Shown here: positions 1 to 11,716 of the stretch, piece after piece
Position numbering within the stretch: position 1 is the first letter of the stretch
Layout of the letters: each line of letters opens with the position of its first letter
Assembly: GCA_002633005.1 (NCBI GenBank)
Contig: NMRA01000113.1
Location: forward strand, 10,797 to 74,796
Source of the DNA: Phoronis australis
Taxonomy: Eukaryota > Phoronida > Phoronidae
Reading direction: 5' to 3'
Length of the DNA stretch: 64,000 nucleotides
Made by a program: the position numbers and the translations under genes
Notes under the pieces: generated by a model
Seen by the model: only the letters and a program-made list of their open reading frames with translations
Told to the model about the DNA's origin: nothing
The model's database searches: none

Positions 1-1514
1 TCCGAAAACAAAGGGTTTGTGTTACTGTTCATAATGGTGTACCATATCATAGCACAGGTAAGGAGCAAGATAGCAAAAAGAATCAAGAACTTCGCCAAGA
101 TGGAGACCATATTTTGGAAGACAATGACGTAATAGCCTATAAATGGCAAGGGCTGAAGAAAGTAAAAGAAAGACCAAACAGCACAAAGCAGGGCACTGAA
201 GACTGCGAAATAGAGAAAAGGGGAACTGCAAAACTTGCTGATCAGTAACATAAAAAAGTTCGTGGTTGCCATTACAAGATGAATCAAATCACATGATACA
301 TAAAATATTTTATCGACGACATAGCGTTTAGAAATTTGGCGTTTCATCACACTGTTGTACTGCCTCCACTGAACACATGTTCTGCATGCAATGATGAGAT
401 AGCCCAGAAGTCGGGCAAACAGGGTGGCGTGCAAGAAGCAGAACAGCCAGACATTTGTACTTTGATAAAGATATTTGTCAAATAATTCAATGAGGCACCC
501 CTTCTCCAAAATTTGGGATTGGTTGCCTAGACCTTCCATCACAATCGATTTGTACGAAGTCATGCAGACAAACACGTACATAAATGTATAGACCAGTCGC
601 CATATCAACCAAACGACAAAAAGTGGTAACGTGCACCTGAATTGCTTGTCCGCCCAGATTCTCAATAAGTTAAACGGCGATTTGTTAAGACTTGTGTTGT
701 CGAGCTGATAGTGTTCAGCGTACAAAAGTAGAGAAAGAGGTGATCTGTGACGTCGTTGAGGATGCATCCCAGAGTATTCTGTAATGTCATATCTGTAGTG
801 AACCTCAAGACCTCGCTGTTCTGTGAGTCTATGGACCCCTTCTGTATTAAATAAGGCTTCAAATATACTGTGACACCCAAGTCGGCAGGCCAGCTCTAAC
901 GGACGGAAATCTTGGCTATTGCCCTCGTGCAGGAGGTTTGTTAACACACTCATCGAGTTAGACGCTTTGTAGAAACTAGAGATGGATGAGTAAATGCTGA
1001 CAAACGCGTCTTCAAATTCCGGATAAATGCTAGAGAACAAGACAAGCATATGAACTACATTATTGCCGTGTTCTTCCTTAATGCCCGTGATTGTGTTGCC
1101 GTTTTCTGAGATCAGTAATGTTACCAAACTTTCGTTCATACTCATTATTGCTAAAACTAATGGGTGGATTAGTCGTGATGGAAAGAGCTGAAGAACAGCG
1201 CTTTGGTCATAGATTTCCTTCACAAAAAATAATGAATTTTTTACAAGGGTTTTGTCTCCCCTAAATACTCCTTTCGTCAACAATTCCTTTTCTGTTTGCT
1301 TTGCCTGTTTCAACATCGACTCTGCTTCTGCCACGTTTCCATGAACGAGAATGAAGAACCACGCCTCGTAATCGGACACGTCCATTGTTTTATTATCATT
1401 CAATACAACTATCTCCATTGCGCAATCTTCGTCGCTTTCTCTATTTCGTTCTCTTCCAGTTGTCAATTCTTGAACATTGTAAACCGTATTACCATCATTG
1501 AATACTCCAAACAT
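1..1514 (-). CDS. TRPV-like cation channel, copy A (3' end outside window)
   Basis: Intronless open frame starting at the ATG complementary to 1512-1514 and running off the left window edge, so the C-terminal part (pore, S6) is missing. It aligns without indels to the complete gene at 21,978-23,843 at a constant offset of 22,329. The N-terminus reads MFGVFNDGNTVYNVQEL, followed by degenerate ankyrin-type repeats (IHPLVLA; HGNNVVHM; DFRPLELACRLG) and the start of the six-helix membrane region. By family it should be a plasma-membrane tetrameric cation channel; the ligand is unknown. It lies head to head with copy B, about 3.3 kb apart, and shares a 5' leader containing ggaagacaactgttgtacga with it. 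Substitutions noticed against copy D are mostly missense (for example Q to K after FFV). I noticed no stop in frame but did not check every codon. Confidence 0.85.
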   Translation of the reverse strand, partial: MFGVFNDGNTVYNVQELTTGRERNRESDEDCAMEIVVLNDNKTMDVSDYEAWFFILVHGNVAEAESMLKQAKQTEKELLTKGVFRGDKTLVKNSLFFVKEIYDQSAVLQLFPSRLIHPLVLAIMSMNESLVTLLISENGNTITGIKEEHGNNVVHMLVLFSSIYPEFEDAFVSIYSSISSFYKASNSMSVLTNLLHEGNSQDFRPLELACRLGCHSIFEALFNTEGVHRLTEQRGLEVHYRYDITEYSGMHPQRRHRSPLSLLLYAEHYQLDNTSLNKSPFNLLRIWADKQFRCTLPLFVVWLIWRLVYTFMYVFVCMTSYKSIVMEGLGNQSQILEKGCLIELFDKYLYQSTNVWLFCFLHATLFARLLGYLIIACRTCVQWRQYNSVMKRQISKRYVVDKIFYVSCDLIHLVMATTNFFMLLISKFCSSPFLYFAVFSALLCAVWSFFYFLQPLPFIGYYVIVFQNMVSILAKFLILFAILLLTCAMIWYTIMNSNTNPLFS

Positions 1515-4500
1515 TTTTCTTCTCTGTGCTAGTCGTACAACAGTTGTCTTCCTAACCTGTGGCCACTCTTGCTGAAAGGATAGAATATTTAATTTTTAAA
1601 GTCATAGCAGCTTATTTTTATGCTGGCTGCGCCTTTGTTTTATGTCACACTGTTGATGACACCGTCAATCAATAATGGACATTCACTTCAGCCGTTACCC
1701 AGAGGTATCAGTTACGTTTGTCCTGAGATGCTTGTTTGTTTAACTAATGGATTATAACTCGCTACTCTTTTGCAAACTACCGATTTAATGTTCATGTACT
1801 AAAACATCATTTTTAGGCTCCTCTGGGACGACCGAGGCAAACAATTCTGGAGGTAGTTTGAAGTATTTTTAGAGAGTCGTGAAGTCTGCAAGGCAGGCTA
1901 ACGCTTGATGCCAGAAAATCCACAATTGTCGGAAATGAATGCTGTGCACTTTGAATCATATGATCCATTCCTTAACAAACTGAGAACGTGGTTTGATTGT
2001 GTAGTGCTTTTTATCTCAGTTTTGGATGACATCACTAAAACGGGGTTCCGTATCGTTTAACCTTAAGCAAAACGTTTCGGGGCCAAATTTGGGCTGGGTG
2101 CTCTTTCAAAAGGAAATACGAGGAAGTTATCTTACCACCGTGACACCCAAAAAGCTTTTATGTCAATTAGAATGATTAAACCGGTTGCTTATCCCGTAAA
2201 GTGGCTAGATACCTATACACCGGCCTTCTATCACAAACAAAACTTTTGATTGATTTCACATACTGTTATGAATTTGGTTTCATAGCGTAACTTCATCAGA
2301 TGACTCCAGGAGTTGACATTTTGTTATTGCTTGGTACCTATGGAACGCCAACGTGTACTTTTGAGAACGTATGCATTGCACTCGTTCACGCGAGCATAAT
2401 GCACTCGTAAATCCGGAGGTCGCTGATAGTACACGCTCATGGATATTTCTTTCTCTAACCAGCACACGCTTACCACCTGCCACAGCGCCACCTACATGGT
2501 AATGTATCTTTCATCACACTGCATATGAAAAAGTGTAGCAAACGCTTTGATCTAAGTGGTCAAGTTATGATCGGCATCACACTAGAATTCCAATCGACTT
2601 AAGTTCACCAGGTAAATGTAAGGTAACTATAGGCCTAGCTCGTGCCTATAACGCTGGTATCCAAGTTATGAATCTTCTGCAGGTACCAGAGTAGTGATAA
2701 GAAAACGAAGTGAAACAGAATTCCGATTTGACGCGTACACTGTTACAGCAATGATTGCAATGCACTGGTACGAATGAGTGCAAAGAATGCATTCTCAAAA
2801 AAATCACGTTAGATTGCTATGAAATCCGCCACTGTACCGGCTGAAATCTGTGCTTGATCAGCAATTAACTTCCGGATTCACGTGGATAGCTTTAACGATG
2901 GGTATGCAGGGAAATGCATTCGTACGAACGACTGCAATGCACGGATTCTCAAGAGAACACGTTGACATCACGAAGAGATCAGGCCCTGTAAGTGTTGTCT
3001 TGTCACGGCGAATCATTTCATGCGCCGAGTATATGGTCAGTAGGCCTACTTTGCAGGCCCAGACACCGTTTATCATGTGAATGAGGGACAGGTTAAGGGC
3101 GAAGGCAACCTTTTTTCATGTCATTTTTAGCAAACAATAAATAATCCCAGACATATTTTTCAGTTAATTAAAGCTTTTTGTAATTTAAACAATTACTCGT
3201 CTGCTAAGCCTACTCCGGAAGTGACGTTTTGGGAGGCAAGAATTTCGCCCCAGTTTCTCCTCATAGACCGACTGTGAGAGCTGCCGAGTCAGTCATCCGC
3301 TCTACTTCGATTGTGATAAGTTCGAGTCAGTCAACATGCCACACTTTTGCTGCGTGCCGGGATGTACTCACTATCGTCTCACGGACAGGTGAACATCTGT
3401 CCCACAATTGCCCCGGCGAGTGTCCCGCGACACACTCCCACTGGATGGTTACCTGACCACACAAACTGCTTACATCCCGCTGTTTGACTCCCTCGCCACA
3501 CACCTGGCACCTTTTAAATAGCTCCTATATTTTAGACAATTCCGCAATTAACTTATCAATGTTTGGCTCACCGATCTGTTCATTGGACGACGAACTGTCC
3601 TGTTCACTTGGTGTCTAACTTGGCCTGTATTCGCTCCCACTACTCAACATCGCAGCAGGATTGCTTACAGGCTCTGGGTGATAATGAGTACATTCCGGTA
3701 CGCAGCAACAGTGTGGGGTGTTAACTGACTCTTAAAACAAAATCAAACGAAGACCTAACTTATCACAACCGAGGTAAAACAATGACTGACTCGACAGCTC
3801 TCGCAGTCGGACTATATGAAAAGAAATTGGCGCGAAAATTCTTGCCTCCCAAAACGTCACTTCCGTATTAGAGGACGAATTATTAATTCAATTGCGAAAA
3901 GCTGTTATTAAGTGAAAATATGTCTGGGATAATCAAGGAATCTTATTTTTGCTAAAAATGACATGAAAGAAGGTTGTCTTCTCCTTTAAGACCAATTGCG
4001 GTAAGTGTTCTCAATCAAAAGTTTGCATCTTGGACGGAACGCGGCTTTATAGCATTTTGAAATTAAGTGAGAAAAACCGTGAGTGAGAATAAAGCCTGCA
4101 GCTTATCAATTATTTTTATTTAATGGATTAAGACACCCTTTGCAATCTGTGGGCGTGCAAGTTTATTATCAAACCTCTATAGAGTAATTAAGCCCATTAA
4201 CAATGTTTTCCACAAGAGACACGACAAATACATCTCCCGCATTCTACTGATGACGTCAGAGTAGCTCAGTTTCGTTCCTCGAGCAGAGAAGCCCATGCTA
4301 ACAGAAATCGAACCAAAGAGCCACTGCAATACTCTCGATCTGGGTTCGTTGTTGACAGTAAAAGCGAGGGATCGACTGGGAGAAACATTACAATGGAGGG
4401 CGGACGAACGGGCAGAGATGACGGCAATGCGCTACCACGTCGGCGCATAGCAACATTGAAATCAACCTTTCGTTCTTTCACGGTCTTCCCACATGAGCCT

Positions 4501-4790
4501 AAAAATCGATGTTTAAGCACTACAACATTTGACTGGTATTTAGTCAAGGAGTAGCGAGATATAATCCATTAGTTAAACAAACAAGCATCCAATGACATGA
4601 ATTCTGAAGTGAAACGTAATGAAAGTCCTCTGGGTAACTGCAAAAAAAACACCTTTATCATTAGATTGTAACATATAATCAAACAAAGGCGTACGCAGCA
4701 CAAACAGAAGTAAAACACTCTCTCAATTCTGACAGCCAGGGCAGCCACAGCTTAGGAAGACAACTGTTGTACGACCGCACAGAAGAGAAA
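1515..4790. promoter_or_regulatory. Shared upstream region between head-to-head channel genes A and B
   Basis: The two divergent genes must be driven from this 3.3 kb interval. The last ~30 bases before each ATG are near-identical inverted copies, so the inverted-repeat arms include the 5' leaders. The middle holds the THAP fold-back element at 3090-3994. A 93-codon open frame on minus (4266-4547) recurs in unit 2, but the duplication is recent and the frame has no recognisable domain. No TATA box was assigned with confidence. Confidence 0.4.
3090..3994. mobile_element. THAP-containing fold-back element (P-element-like remnant)
   Basis: The left arm (about 3090-3400) and right arm (about 3660-3994) are long imperfect inverted repeats. 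Both carry the block gaagtgacgttttgggaggc near the middle of the arm and the block tcatgtcatttttagcaaa near the outer end. Inside the left arm an ATG at 3336 opens MPHFCCVPGCTHYR, the typical start of a THAP C2CH zinc finger as found in P-element transposases and THAP proteins. The right arm carries a decayed inverted copy of the same start (ATG mutated, CCCVPECTHYH). No transposase core is present, so this is a non-autonomous remnant. The right arm is deleted in the duplicated locus at 25,421. Target-site duplication was not resolved. Confidence 0.7.
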
Positions 4791-6668
4791 ATGTTTGGAT
4801 TATTCAATGATGGTAACACGGTTTACAATGTTCAAGAATTGACAACCGAAAGAGAACGAAATGGAGAAAGCGACGAAGATTGCGCAATGGAGATAGTTGT
4901 ATTGAATGATAATAAAACAATGGACGTGTCCGATTACGAGGCGTGGTTCTTCATTCTCGTTCATGGAAACGTGGCAGAAGCAGAGTCGATGTTAAAACAG
5001 GCAAATCAAACAGAGAAAGAGCTGTTGACGAAAGGAGTATTTAGGGGAGACAAAACCCTTGTTAAAAATTCATTATTTTTTGTGCAGGAAATCTATGACC
5101 AAAGCGCTGTTCTTCAGCTCTTTCCGTCACGACTAATCCACCCATTAGTTTTAGCAATGATGAGTATGAACGAAAGTTTGGTAACATTACTGATCTCAGA
5201 AAACGGCAACACAATCACGGGCATTAAGGAAGAACACGGTAATAATGTAGTTCATATGCTTGTCTTGTTCTCTAGCATTTATCCGGAATTTGAAGACGCA
5301 TTTGTCAGCATTTACTCATCCATCTCCAGTTTCTACAAAGCGTCTAATTCGATGAGTGTGTTAACAAACCTCCTGCACGAGGGTAATAGCCAAGATTTCC
5401 GCCCGTTAGAGCTAGCCTGCCGACTTGGGTGTCACGGTATATTTGAAGCCTTATTTAACACAGAAGGGGTCCATAGACTAACAGAACAGCGAGGTCTTGA
5501 GGTTCACTACAGATATGACATCACAGAATACTCTGGGATGCATCCTCAACGACGTCACAGATCACCTCTTTCTCTACTTTTGTACGCTGAGCACGATCAG
5601 CTCGACAACTCAAGCCTTAACAAATCGCCGTTTAACTTATTGAGAATCTGGGCGGACAAGCAATTCAGGTGCACGTTACCACTTTTTGTCGCTTGGTGGA
5701 TATGGCGACTGGTCTATACCTCTATGTACGTGTTTGTCTGCATGACTTCGTACAAATCGATTGTGATGGAAGGTCTAGGCAACCAATCCCAAATTTCGGA
5801 GAAGGGGTGCCTCATTGAATTGTTTACCAGGCATTCTCATCAAAGTAAAAATGTCTGGATGTATAGCTTCTTGCACGCCACACTGTTTGCCCGACTTCTG
5901 GGCTATCTCGTCATTGCATGCAGAACATGTGCTCAGTGGAGGCAGTACAACGGTGTGATGAAAAGTCAATTTTCTAAGCGCTATGTTGTTGACAAAGTAT
6001 TTTTTGTAGTATGTGATTTGATTCACCTTGCCATGGCGACCACGAACTTATTTATGTTACTGATCGCCAAATACTGCAGCTCATCTTTTCTCTATTTCGC
6101 AGTCTTCACTGCCTTGCTTTGTGCTGTTTGGTCCTTCTTTTACTTTCTTCAGCCCTTGCCATTTATAGGCTATTACGTCATTGTCTTCCAAAATATGGTC
6201 TCCATCTTGGCAAAGTTTTTGATTCTTTTTGCTATCTTGCTCCTTACCTGTGCTATGATATGGTACACCATCATTAACAGTAACACAAACCCTTTGTTTT
6301 CGAACCCTCTTCAAAGCGTAATTGCTTCCTTTAACGTCATGCTGAACACAGTTCATTTGAACTATGGACCAAAAGATAGCTTGGCGGTAGCGTCTTTTCA
6401 CTTTTTGTATATTATGGTGATGGTAGTATTAATGCTTAACTTCATAATTGCTTTAATGTCAGACAGTGCTGCTCGGATGACCAAGCAGAAAACTGTTCTT
6501 ATGAAACTGCACAAAATTGAGATGTCCAACGACATAGAATATAATGTAGGCACTATCCCAGTGTTTGAACAATGGTACCGAAAGCACGCATTGAAACACT
6601 TTCATCACGTTAATGGAAAAACATACTTCTCAATAACAAAAATCATCAATAAGGAAACTTGTTACTAA
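4791..6668 (+). CDS. TRPV-like cation channel, copy B (single exon, 625 aa)
   Basis: Complete intronless gene. The ATG at 4791 was chosen because it gives MFGLFNDG, matching the paralogues; the open frame extends eight codons further upstream but holds no ATG there. Residues 50-260 form a shortened ankyrin-type region (HGNVAEAESML, IHPLVLAMMSM, HGNNVVHML, DFRPLELACRLG, RSPLSLLL). Six membrane helices follow at roughly 297-316, 357-376, 400-424, 432-452, 461-491 and 533-557, with a re-entrant pore helix near 507-521. S6 ends in LMLNFIIALMSDS, closely matching the TRPV consensus LLLNMLIALMGE. At 625 aa it is shorter than typical TRPV proteins (700-900). The TRPV pore signature GMGD is absent. 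A candidate poly(A) signal (AATAAA, 7073) lies 400 bp downstream. The assignment to TRPV or a TRPV-like (TRPVL) clade is inferred from motifs only. Confidence 0.9.
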   Translation: MFGLFNDGNTVYNVQELTTERERNGESDEDCAMEIVVLNDNKTMDVSDYEAWFFILVHGNVAEAESMLKQANQTEKELLTKGVFRGDKTLVKNSLFFVQEIYDQSAVLQLFPSRLIHPLVLAMMSMNESLVTLLISENGNTITGIKEEHGNNVVHMLVLFSSIYPEFEDAFVSIYSSISSFYKASNSMSVLTNLLHEGNSQDFRPLELACRLGCHGIFEALFNTEGVHRLTEQRGLEVHYRYDITEYSGMHPQRRHRSPLSLLLYAEHDQLDNSSLNKSPFNLLRIWADKQFRCTLPLFVAWWIWRLVYTSMYVFVCMTSYKSIVMEGLGNQSQISEKGCLIELFTRHSHQSKNVWMYSFLHATLFARLLGYLVIACRTCAQWRQYNGVMKSQFSKRYVVDKVFFVVCDLIHLAMATTNLFMLLIAKYCSSSFLYFAVFTALLCAVWSFFYFLQPLPFIGYYVIVFQNMVSILAKFLILFAILLLTCAMIWYTIINSNTNPLFSNPLQSVIASFNVMLNTVHLNYGPKDSLAVASFHFLYIMVMVVLMLNFIIALMSDSAARMTKQKTVLMKLHKIEMSNDIEYNVGTIPVFEQWYRKHALKHFHHVNGKTYFSITKIINKETCY

Positions 6669-6774
6669 GTGTATACGACGAATGCATGATGTAAGTACGA
6701 ACAATTCTTGAGGGCCAATTCTCTCAACCCAGCGACTGCGTTCTGTATTAGCCACTCTGTCTAGTCTAATTTGA

Positions 6775-6915
6775 TATTTCCCAATCATCAAACTTTGGTA
6801 TTCGTTACCTGCAATTTCCGAAGCCAGCGACTGTGTTCTGTCTTGTCTATTTATTTCCCAATCATCACACTTTGGTATTCGTTACCTGCAATTCCCGAAG
6901 CCAGCGACTGTGTTC
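6775..6915. repeat. 77-bp tandem duplication in the 3' flank of copy B
   Basis: The segment beginning atttcccaatcatca occurs at 6775 and again at 6852, each followed by tttggtattcgttacctgca. The second copy is truncated where it meets sequence that in unit 2 lies about 1 kb further downstream. Confidence 0.85.
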
Positions 6916-7580
6916 AAATTCATTAAGCTAATATCAACAATGCTAATGAACAACTTGCTAACCTTTGTAAATATGTTTCCTCAGCTTTTCAACTTCGTGA
7001 GAACTTGTCACGCGCTTTTAAAACTTATGTAAATGCTGTTTTGTGCGATGGGCCTTTGGTCATCCTTAGAGAAATAAAACTGAATAATTGATACTTTGCT
7101 AGGTACTGCGTGGTATTTGGATCAGCGGCACAACGTTTGACTACTACTTCCGATGGGCACGGAGACTGATAGTGCCCGTAAGTGTTTCACAAGGAAGGCA
7201 TTACTGTCTTGTTTCACAGAGAACAAACATATGACAAGATTTTGCGCAGTTATACAGCCCGCTATGTCCAAAGTCTTCTGAAAACCTAGACGCGTTTACA
7301 CTGCCTATTGAACCTGTCGATTGTACAGGTCCGTAGCCAGCCCTGCGCGGGGGATGGCTCCAATTTCTAAAACGGTGGACCTTTTGATGATATTTCGCAA
7401 ACGTCGACACTAGATTTTTCGGTAGCGCCCTTAGGCAGCTAAACTCCGCTGATGGGAAATCCGTGTACACGACGATGACTCTCGGCTCTATTTTCCTGAG
7501 AGGAGACCAAGGGCATTCGTAATCACAAAAATGAGTATATCTTACGACAGTTACTCGTAAAAGACGGCCCTGAAACGCTG

Positions 7581-7743
7581 TAAAATGTAACCATTTCGTA
7601 AAATGTAACAACTATTTTACGTCATTGTTACATATTACGTTGCTAGGCCTCTCCTAAAATGTAACAAGTTGTTACATTTTATATCATTGTTACATTTTAC
7701 GTCGAATACACATGCGAGAAATGTACCATTATTACATTTTACG
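7581..7743. repeat. Cluster of TAAAATGTAAC motifs in both orientations
   Basis: Repeated taaaatgtaac and its complement gttacatttta occur many times within 160 bp, including the near-palindrome gtaacaagttgttac. It is probably a nested short fold-back element. The corresponding locus in unit 2 (30,274-30,365) has only the left part. Confidence 0.7.
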
Positions 7744-10320
7744 AAAGCGACGTCATATTTCATGAGTTTGCATGGTATTTGCCACACAGATGAAAACGGT
7801 TTACGCACTTAATGTTTTTTTTTTCTCGAATTGCTTGAATGAAATTCTGTCAAATGTGTCAGCTCGAATTTATAGATGTGTCCCTATGTGCTTTCCATTT
7901 TTTGTTTTCTTTTATTTTTTTAACATGAATAGTTTCTTAGTATCGTCAAAGATGTACCCCGTGCAGTTCAACTCCAGACGAAAGGAGTTTCCAGGATCGG
8001 GTAACAAGTTTGGTATTGTTAAAGTGTTCTTGCAGTCTTTTGTTGGCGCTCACAGGTCATAAACCAATCCGGCATTGCAGTAAACACACTCCCCTTGGTA
8101 AAGCACAGCAGAAAAACTGACATGGTATTTTGGCTAATATTTATCGTGTTTTTTCACAAAGAATTCAATTTTGGAGGCCAATTTGATAGAAAAATTAACC
8201 GTTTTAGTCTTATTAGTTATATCACGAACAATACCTTGCTTTCCGATAGTACAGAGTTAATCCATTTTTGAATTTTTGAAGTTGGAGCAAATCTAAACAA
8301 GATTTTAAATCTCATCCTCCTCGTTTCCAAAACGTAGGCCTACTCTACATCCCCAGCGATCAAGACGTTTCTCACAATATCGATAAGGTTGAACCTAGGA
8401 ACTAACCTTTTTTAAAATCCTTTTGAAACAACACTCGCAGTCCACTATGGGAAGCCCGGTGAAAACATTGAACCATTAATGAGATGATTTTGGCATATAA
8501 AAGCATTCAATAGACCTCATCATCAGTTGAATATGTGCCCGAGAATATACGTCAGAAAAATTCAGCCCACAGTGAAATAAATTTATCATTTCTAACAAAT
8601 CCCAATACTTTTCTCTACTAGTATCTGATGTGAATTAGGCTAACAATCAAATATGTGGAAGATAAATGGGTGATGGCACATTAATGACTTCAGAAAAAGT
8701 GTAGTCGCCGACCACCCAACACGGCGTGTATTCCTATTCCCAACACCATAGGTCACTAACAAAACTTAACGTTGTTTTATATCGCGAAGACAGTTTTTCT
8801 TCATCGTCAAACACTGTGCCATGGAATAGCTTACCAGCCTATCTAATCGTGTCGTCGAACTGTTGGAGTGCACGATGGCTTTACAGTGGTGGTCCCTTGG
8901 TGTTTGAAACGATGAAGGCCAGTTAACGTAAGTGGGTTTGTGAATGGTATCAAAGATTTGAAATTCCTGATCTACTGCTGCTCCTCAGGGATCTTTTTGA
9001 CTGAGTGGCTCCGTAGCAATAACAGAACGAAATATCACCGGAAATACGTCGAAATTATTCTGTTGTTGTACGTATACATATTTGCTTTGTGCTTTTGGAA
9101 CTTCACAACAGTAACCATCGTGGGTGTGGCCTAACTGCCTCTGTCCGATTTATTAGTATCGCCTAGAGTCTTCTTTCAGTGTAAATATTCATCCCAGAGA
9201 GACAGAGCCCACCGAGAAGCCACCATTAATATGAAGCGTATTTTTTGAAATCACAAAAACATGAAAAAGAGCCGAGTGGTTCATGCTGTTTTTTAGCTAA
9301 TGCATAATCTGCACTGCTTGCCGTACCGTTGTGTTGATCTGAACAAAAAAGGACACTGTTGCTATCACTACACGAATTCGCCATTATTCTTGAAAACGAA
9401 GCGTTTTGTCTAATGATTCTTTTTCAACACGCTCGCTTTCACATTAAAATTGATGCTAAAACGAAGTATTGCCTCCTAAACAACAATAATTTTTGCAGCG
9501 CTACCAAAGCGTGCTAGTGAATTATAACATTTCACATACCGTATAATTATGCGCGTAAATTGGCGCATACGCCTATTTGCAAACCAGATATGAGACACAT
9601 TCTTTATATTTTGAAAACATGCCTGGCTATTTGACTCCAGGAATGTAGCGAAGAATCTTACGACTGATATAGACTCGGAAAATACGCTGTAGACGTAATG
9701 CACAAACACTGCAACTTTTAAAATTTTAAACAATTTGTTTTTTTTCAGTTTCAAACTGTCTGTATGCACTTTTACTGGGGAGTTTATTGTCGTGGTTTAA
9801 GTTAACCAAACATTTTACTTAATTTTCTTCCAACCATAAAACACTAATCAGGTCTGGTTTCCTTCATACTTTAAAAATAAGAAAAGATTAAAATCAAGTG
9901 TGCAACAGTTTGTCACTGGACTGGTCCGTTGCCCGTTACCCTCACTAGTTACAGCAAACTTCACAAGCCAGCCTACCTAAACATGTCATCAAACCAAGTA
10001 GCAAAAATATATTTTGAACTAGCAAGACTGCTTGTTTTTGTCAAGAACACTGCGTTTCTTCATCCACATCATGGCATGCACCTGTGCAAAGGAAACACTT
10101 AACCGAACAATTGTTTTTGAAAAAACGCATTATTTCGGATATTGGCGCATGGTCCTAACTACGCGCACAAACGGTCAGCCCCATAAAAAATAATACCTAA
10201 TATCAATCATTTCATAAAATATTGATGATTGTTTTAAAAAATGTCAACTTATACGAATACCAGGTATCCTCGAGAAATTGGTTAAGCAGAAACTTTCCAG
10301 ACAACTCACAGCATGTGAGT

Positions 10321-10571
10321 GTATATATGTGTATGTATGTATGTATGTATGTGTATGTAAGTATGTATGTATGTATATATGTGTATGTATGTATGTGTGT
10401 ATGTATGTATGTATGTGTGTATGTATGTATGTATATATGTGTATGTATGTATGTATGTATGTGTATGTATGTGTGTGTGTATGTATGTATGTATGTGTAT
10501 GTATGTGTGTATGTATGTATGTATGTATATATGTGTATGTATGTATATATGTGTATGTATGTATGTATATT
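10321..10571. repeat. TATG/TGTA microsatellite, about 250 bp
   Basis: Tetranucleotide tract of tatg units with tgtg interruptions. Long open frames of MYVCVYVC type across it, on both strands, are repeat artefacts. The duplicate locus (33,280-33,317) has under 50 bp of the same repeat. Confidence 0.95.
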
Positions 10572-11716
10572 TTAAATCTCTATAACATTCCATGTCGATG
10601 CGATTTCTGTCGTTTTCCTTCGTTTTCCATTGGATGTTGCACTCCCAAAATTTCATTATTTTACCCGAATTTTACATATATTTGCCCGAAAGTTGGGGAG
10701 GCTATTACACCCGCCACCTCGCCTATGTACGCACGAACACACTAAAATGCTGGTACTTCACAATATTTTTTTAACCTGTAAACTTACGCGCAGAGCGACT
10801 TTATTTGCAAGGTTGTTAATTTGTGCAAGTTCTGGAACACAGGTGCTCTTTGATTAAGGGAAATAGTTTTGCCACATTTAGGCTCAAATTTACAATAGCC
10901 TTTGACCTCCTTTTTCAAGTCTATTGTATGCTGCCAACAGTCTTTAACATTCCCCGTCCTTTCTCTTGTCGCACATGAATCAAACTCATACCGTTAGACG
11001 AGACAAGTACTGTACTTTTGAAATACTCTTCACCACGTAAACATGATGGGTCGTAAATGCTCATTTCAAATTAGTTTTTTTCGTTTTCTTTATTCACATT
11101 TTTAAAGTAAGGTATCTGCGTGAAAAGGTCATATCAAAATGAAAATACCACACGTGCCTCCGATACCGGACTAGTCAGAGAAAAGGATATTAGTTTTGAA
11201 TAACACTGTTTTTCGGCGATGGCTGTATTGATAACGTGTCTGTCAACAAGTTTTACCTTGCACATGTTGACATTTATCAGTGGTCTTGAAAAAAGGACAA
11301 TAGAACGGGGACTGAGGTAATCACAGTTAAGCATTGAAGGTAGCCGATGACCAGCTGACATGTCGCACGATGATCTAAAATACTCCAAAAACAGCCAAAT
11401 TGAAAGTACACGGAAGCTCATATCCTGAGAGATGTGAGCAATAGAACGCATATGGTGCAACATTGACCTTGCGCGGCAACTGAACGATTCTCCAACGTGG
11501 TGTAAACTGATCTATCGTAGCGCGATCACACCAGAAGTCGCACCCAATACAGCGCTACTGCACCAGATGGACAACTGCTGCCTACTGGACAGAAAGTGAA
11601 AAATTTTCATTTTTGGATATTACCTTTAAATCCAGTTTGAAATATATGGTAGATTCAAAACTAACAAAATTATCCTTATTAAAAAAACTTCTTGTTGGTC
11701 TAAAAGACTTTTATTG

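Noticed and set aside
4266-4547. 93-codon minus-strand frame kept open in both duplicated units (also 25,994-26,275)
   Set aside because: Differences between the copies do not favour synonymous sites, and no homology is recognised.
7201-7611. 136-codon minus-strand frame
   Set aside because: Broken in the otherwise near-identical unit 2 locus, so not under coding constraint.
10222-10745. Long open frames of Tyr/Val/Cys/Met on plus and Ile/His/Thr/Tyr on minus
   Set aside because: They are translations of the TATG microsatellite and shrink with it in unit 2.
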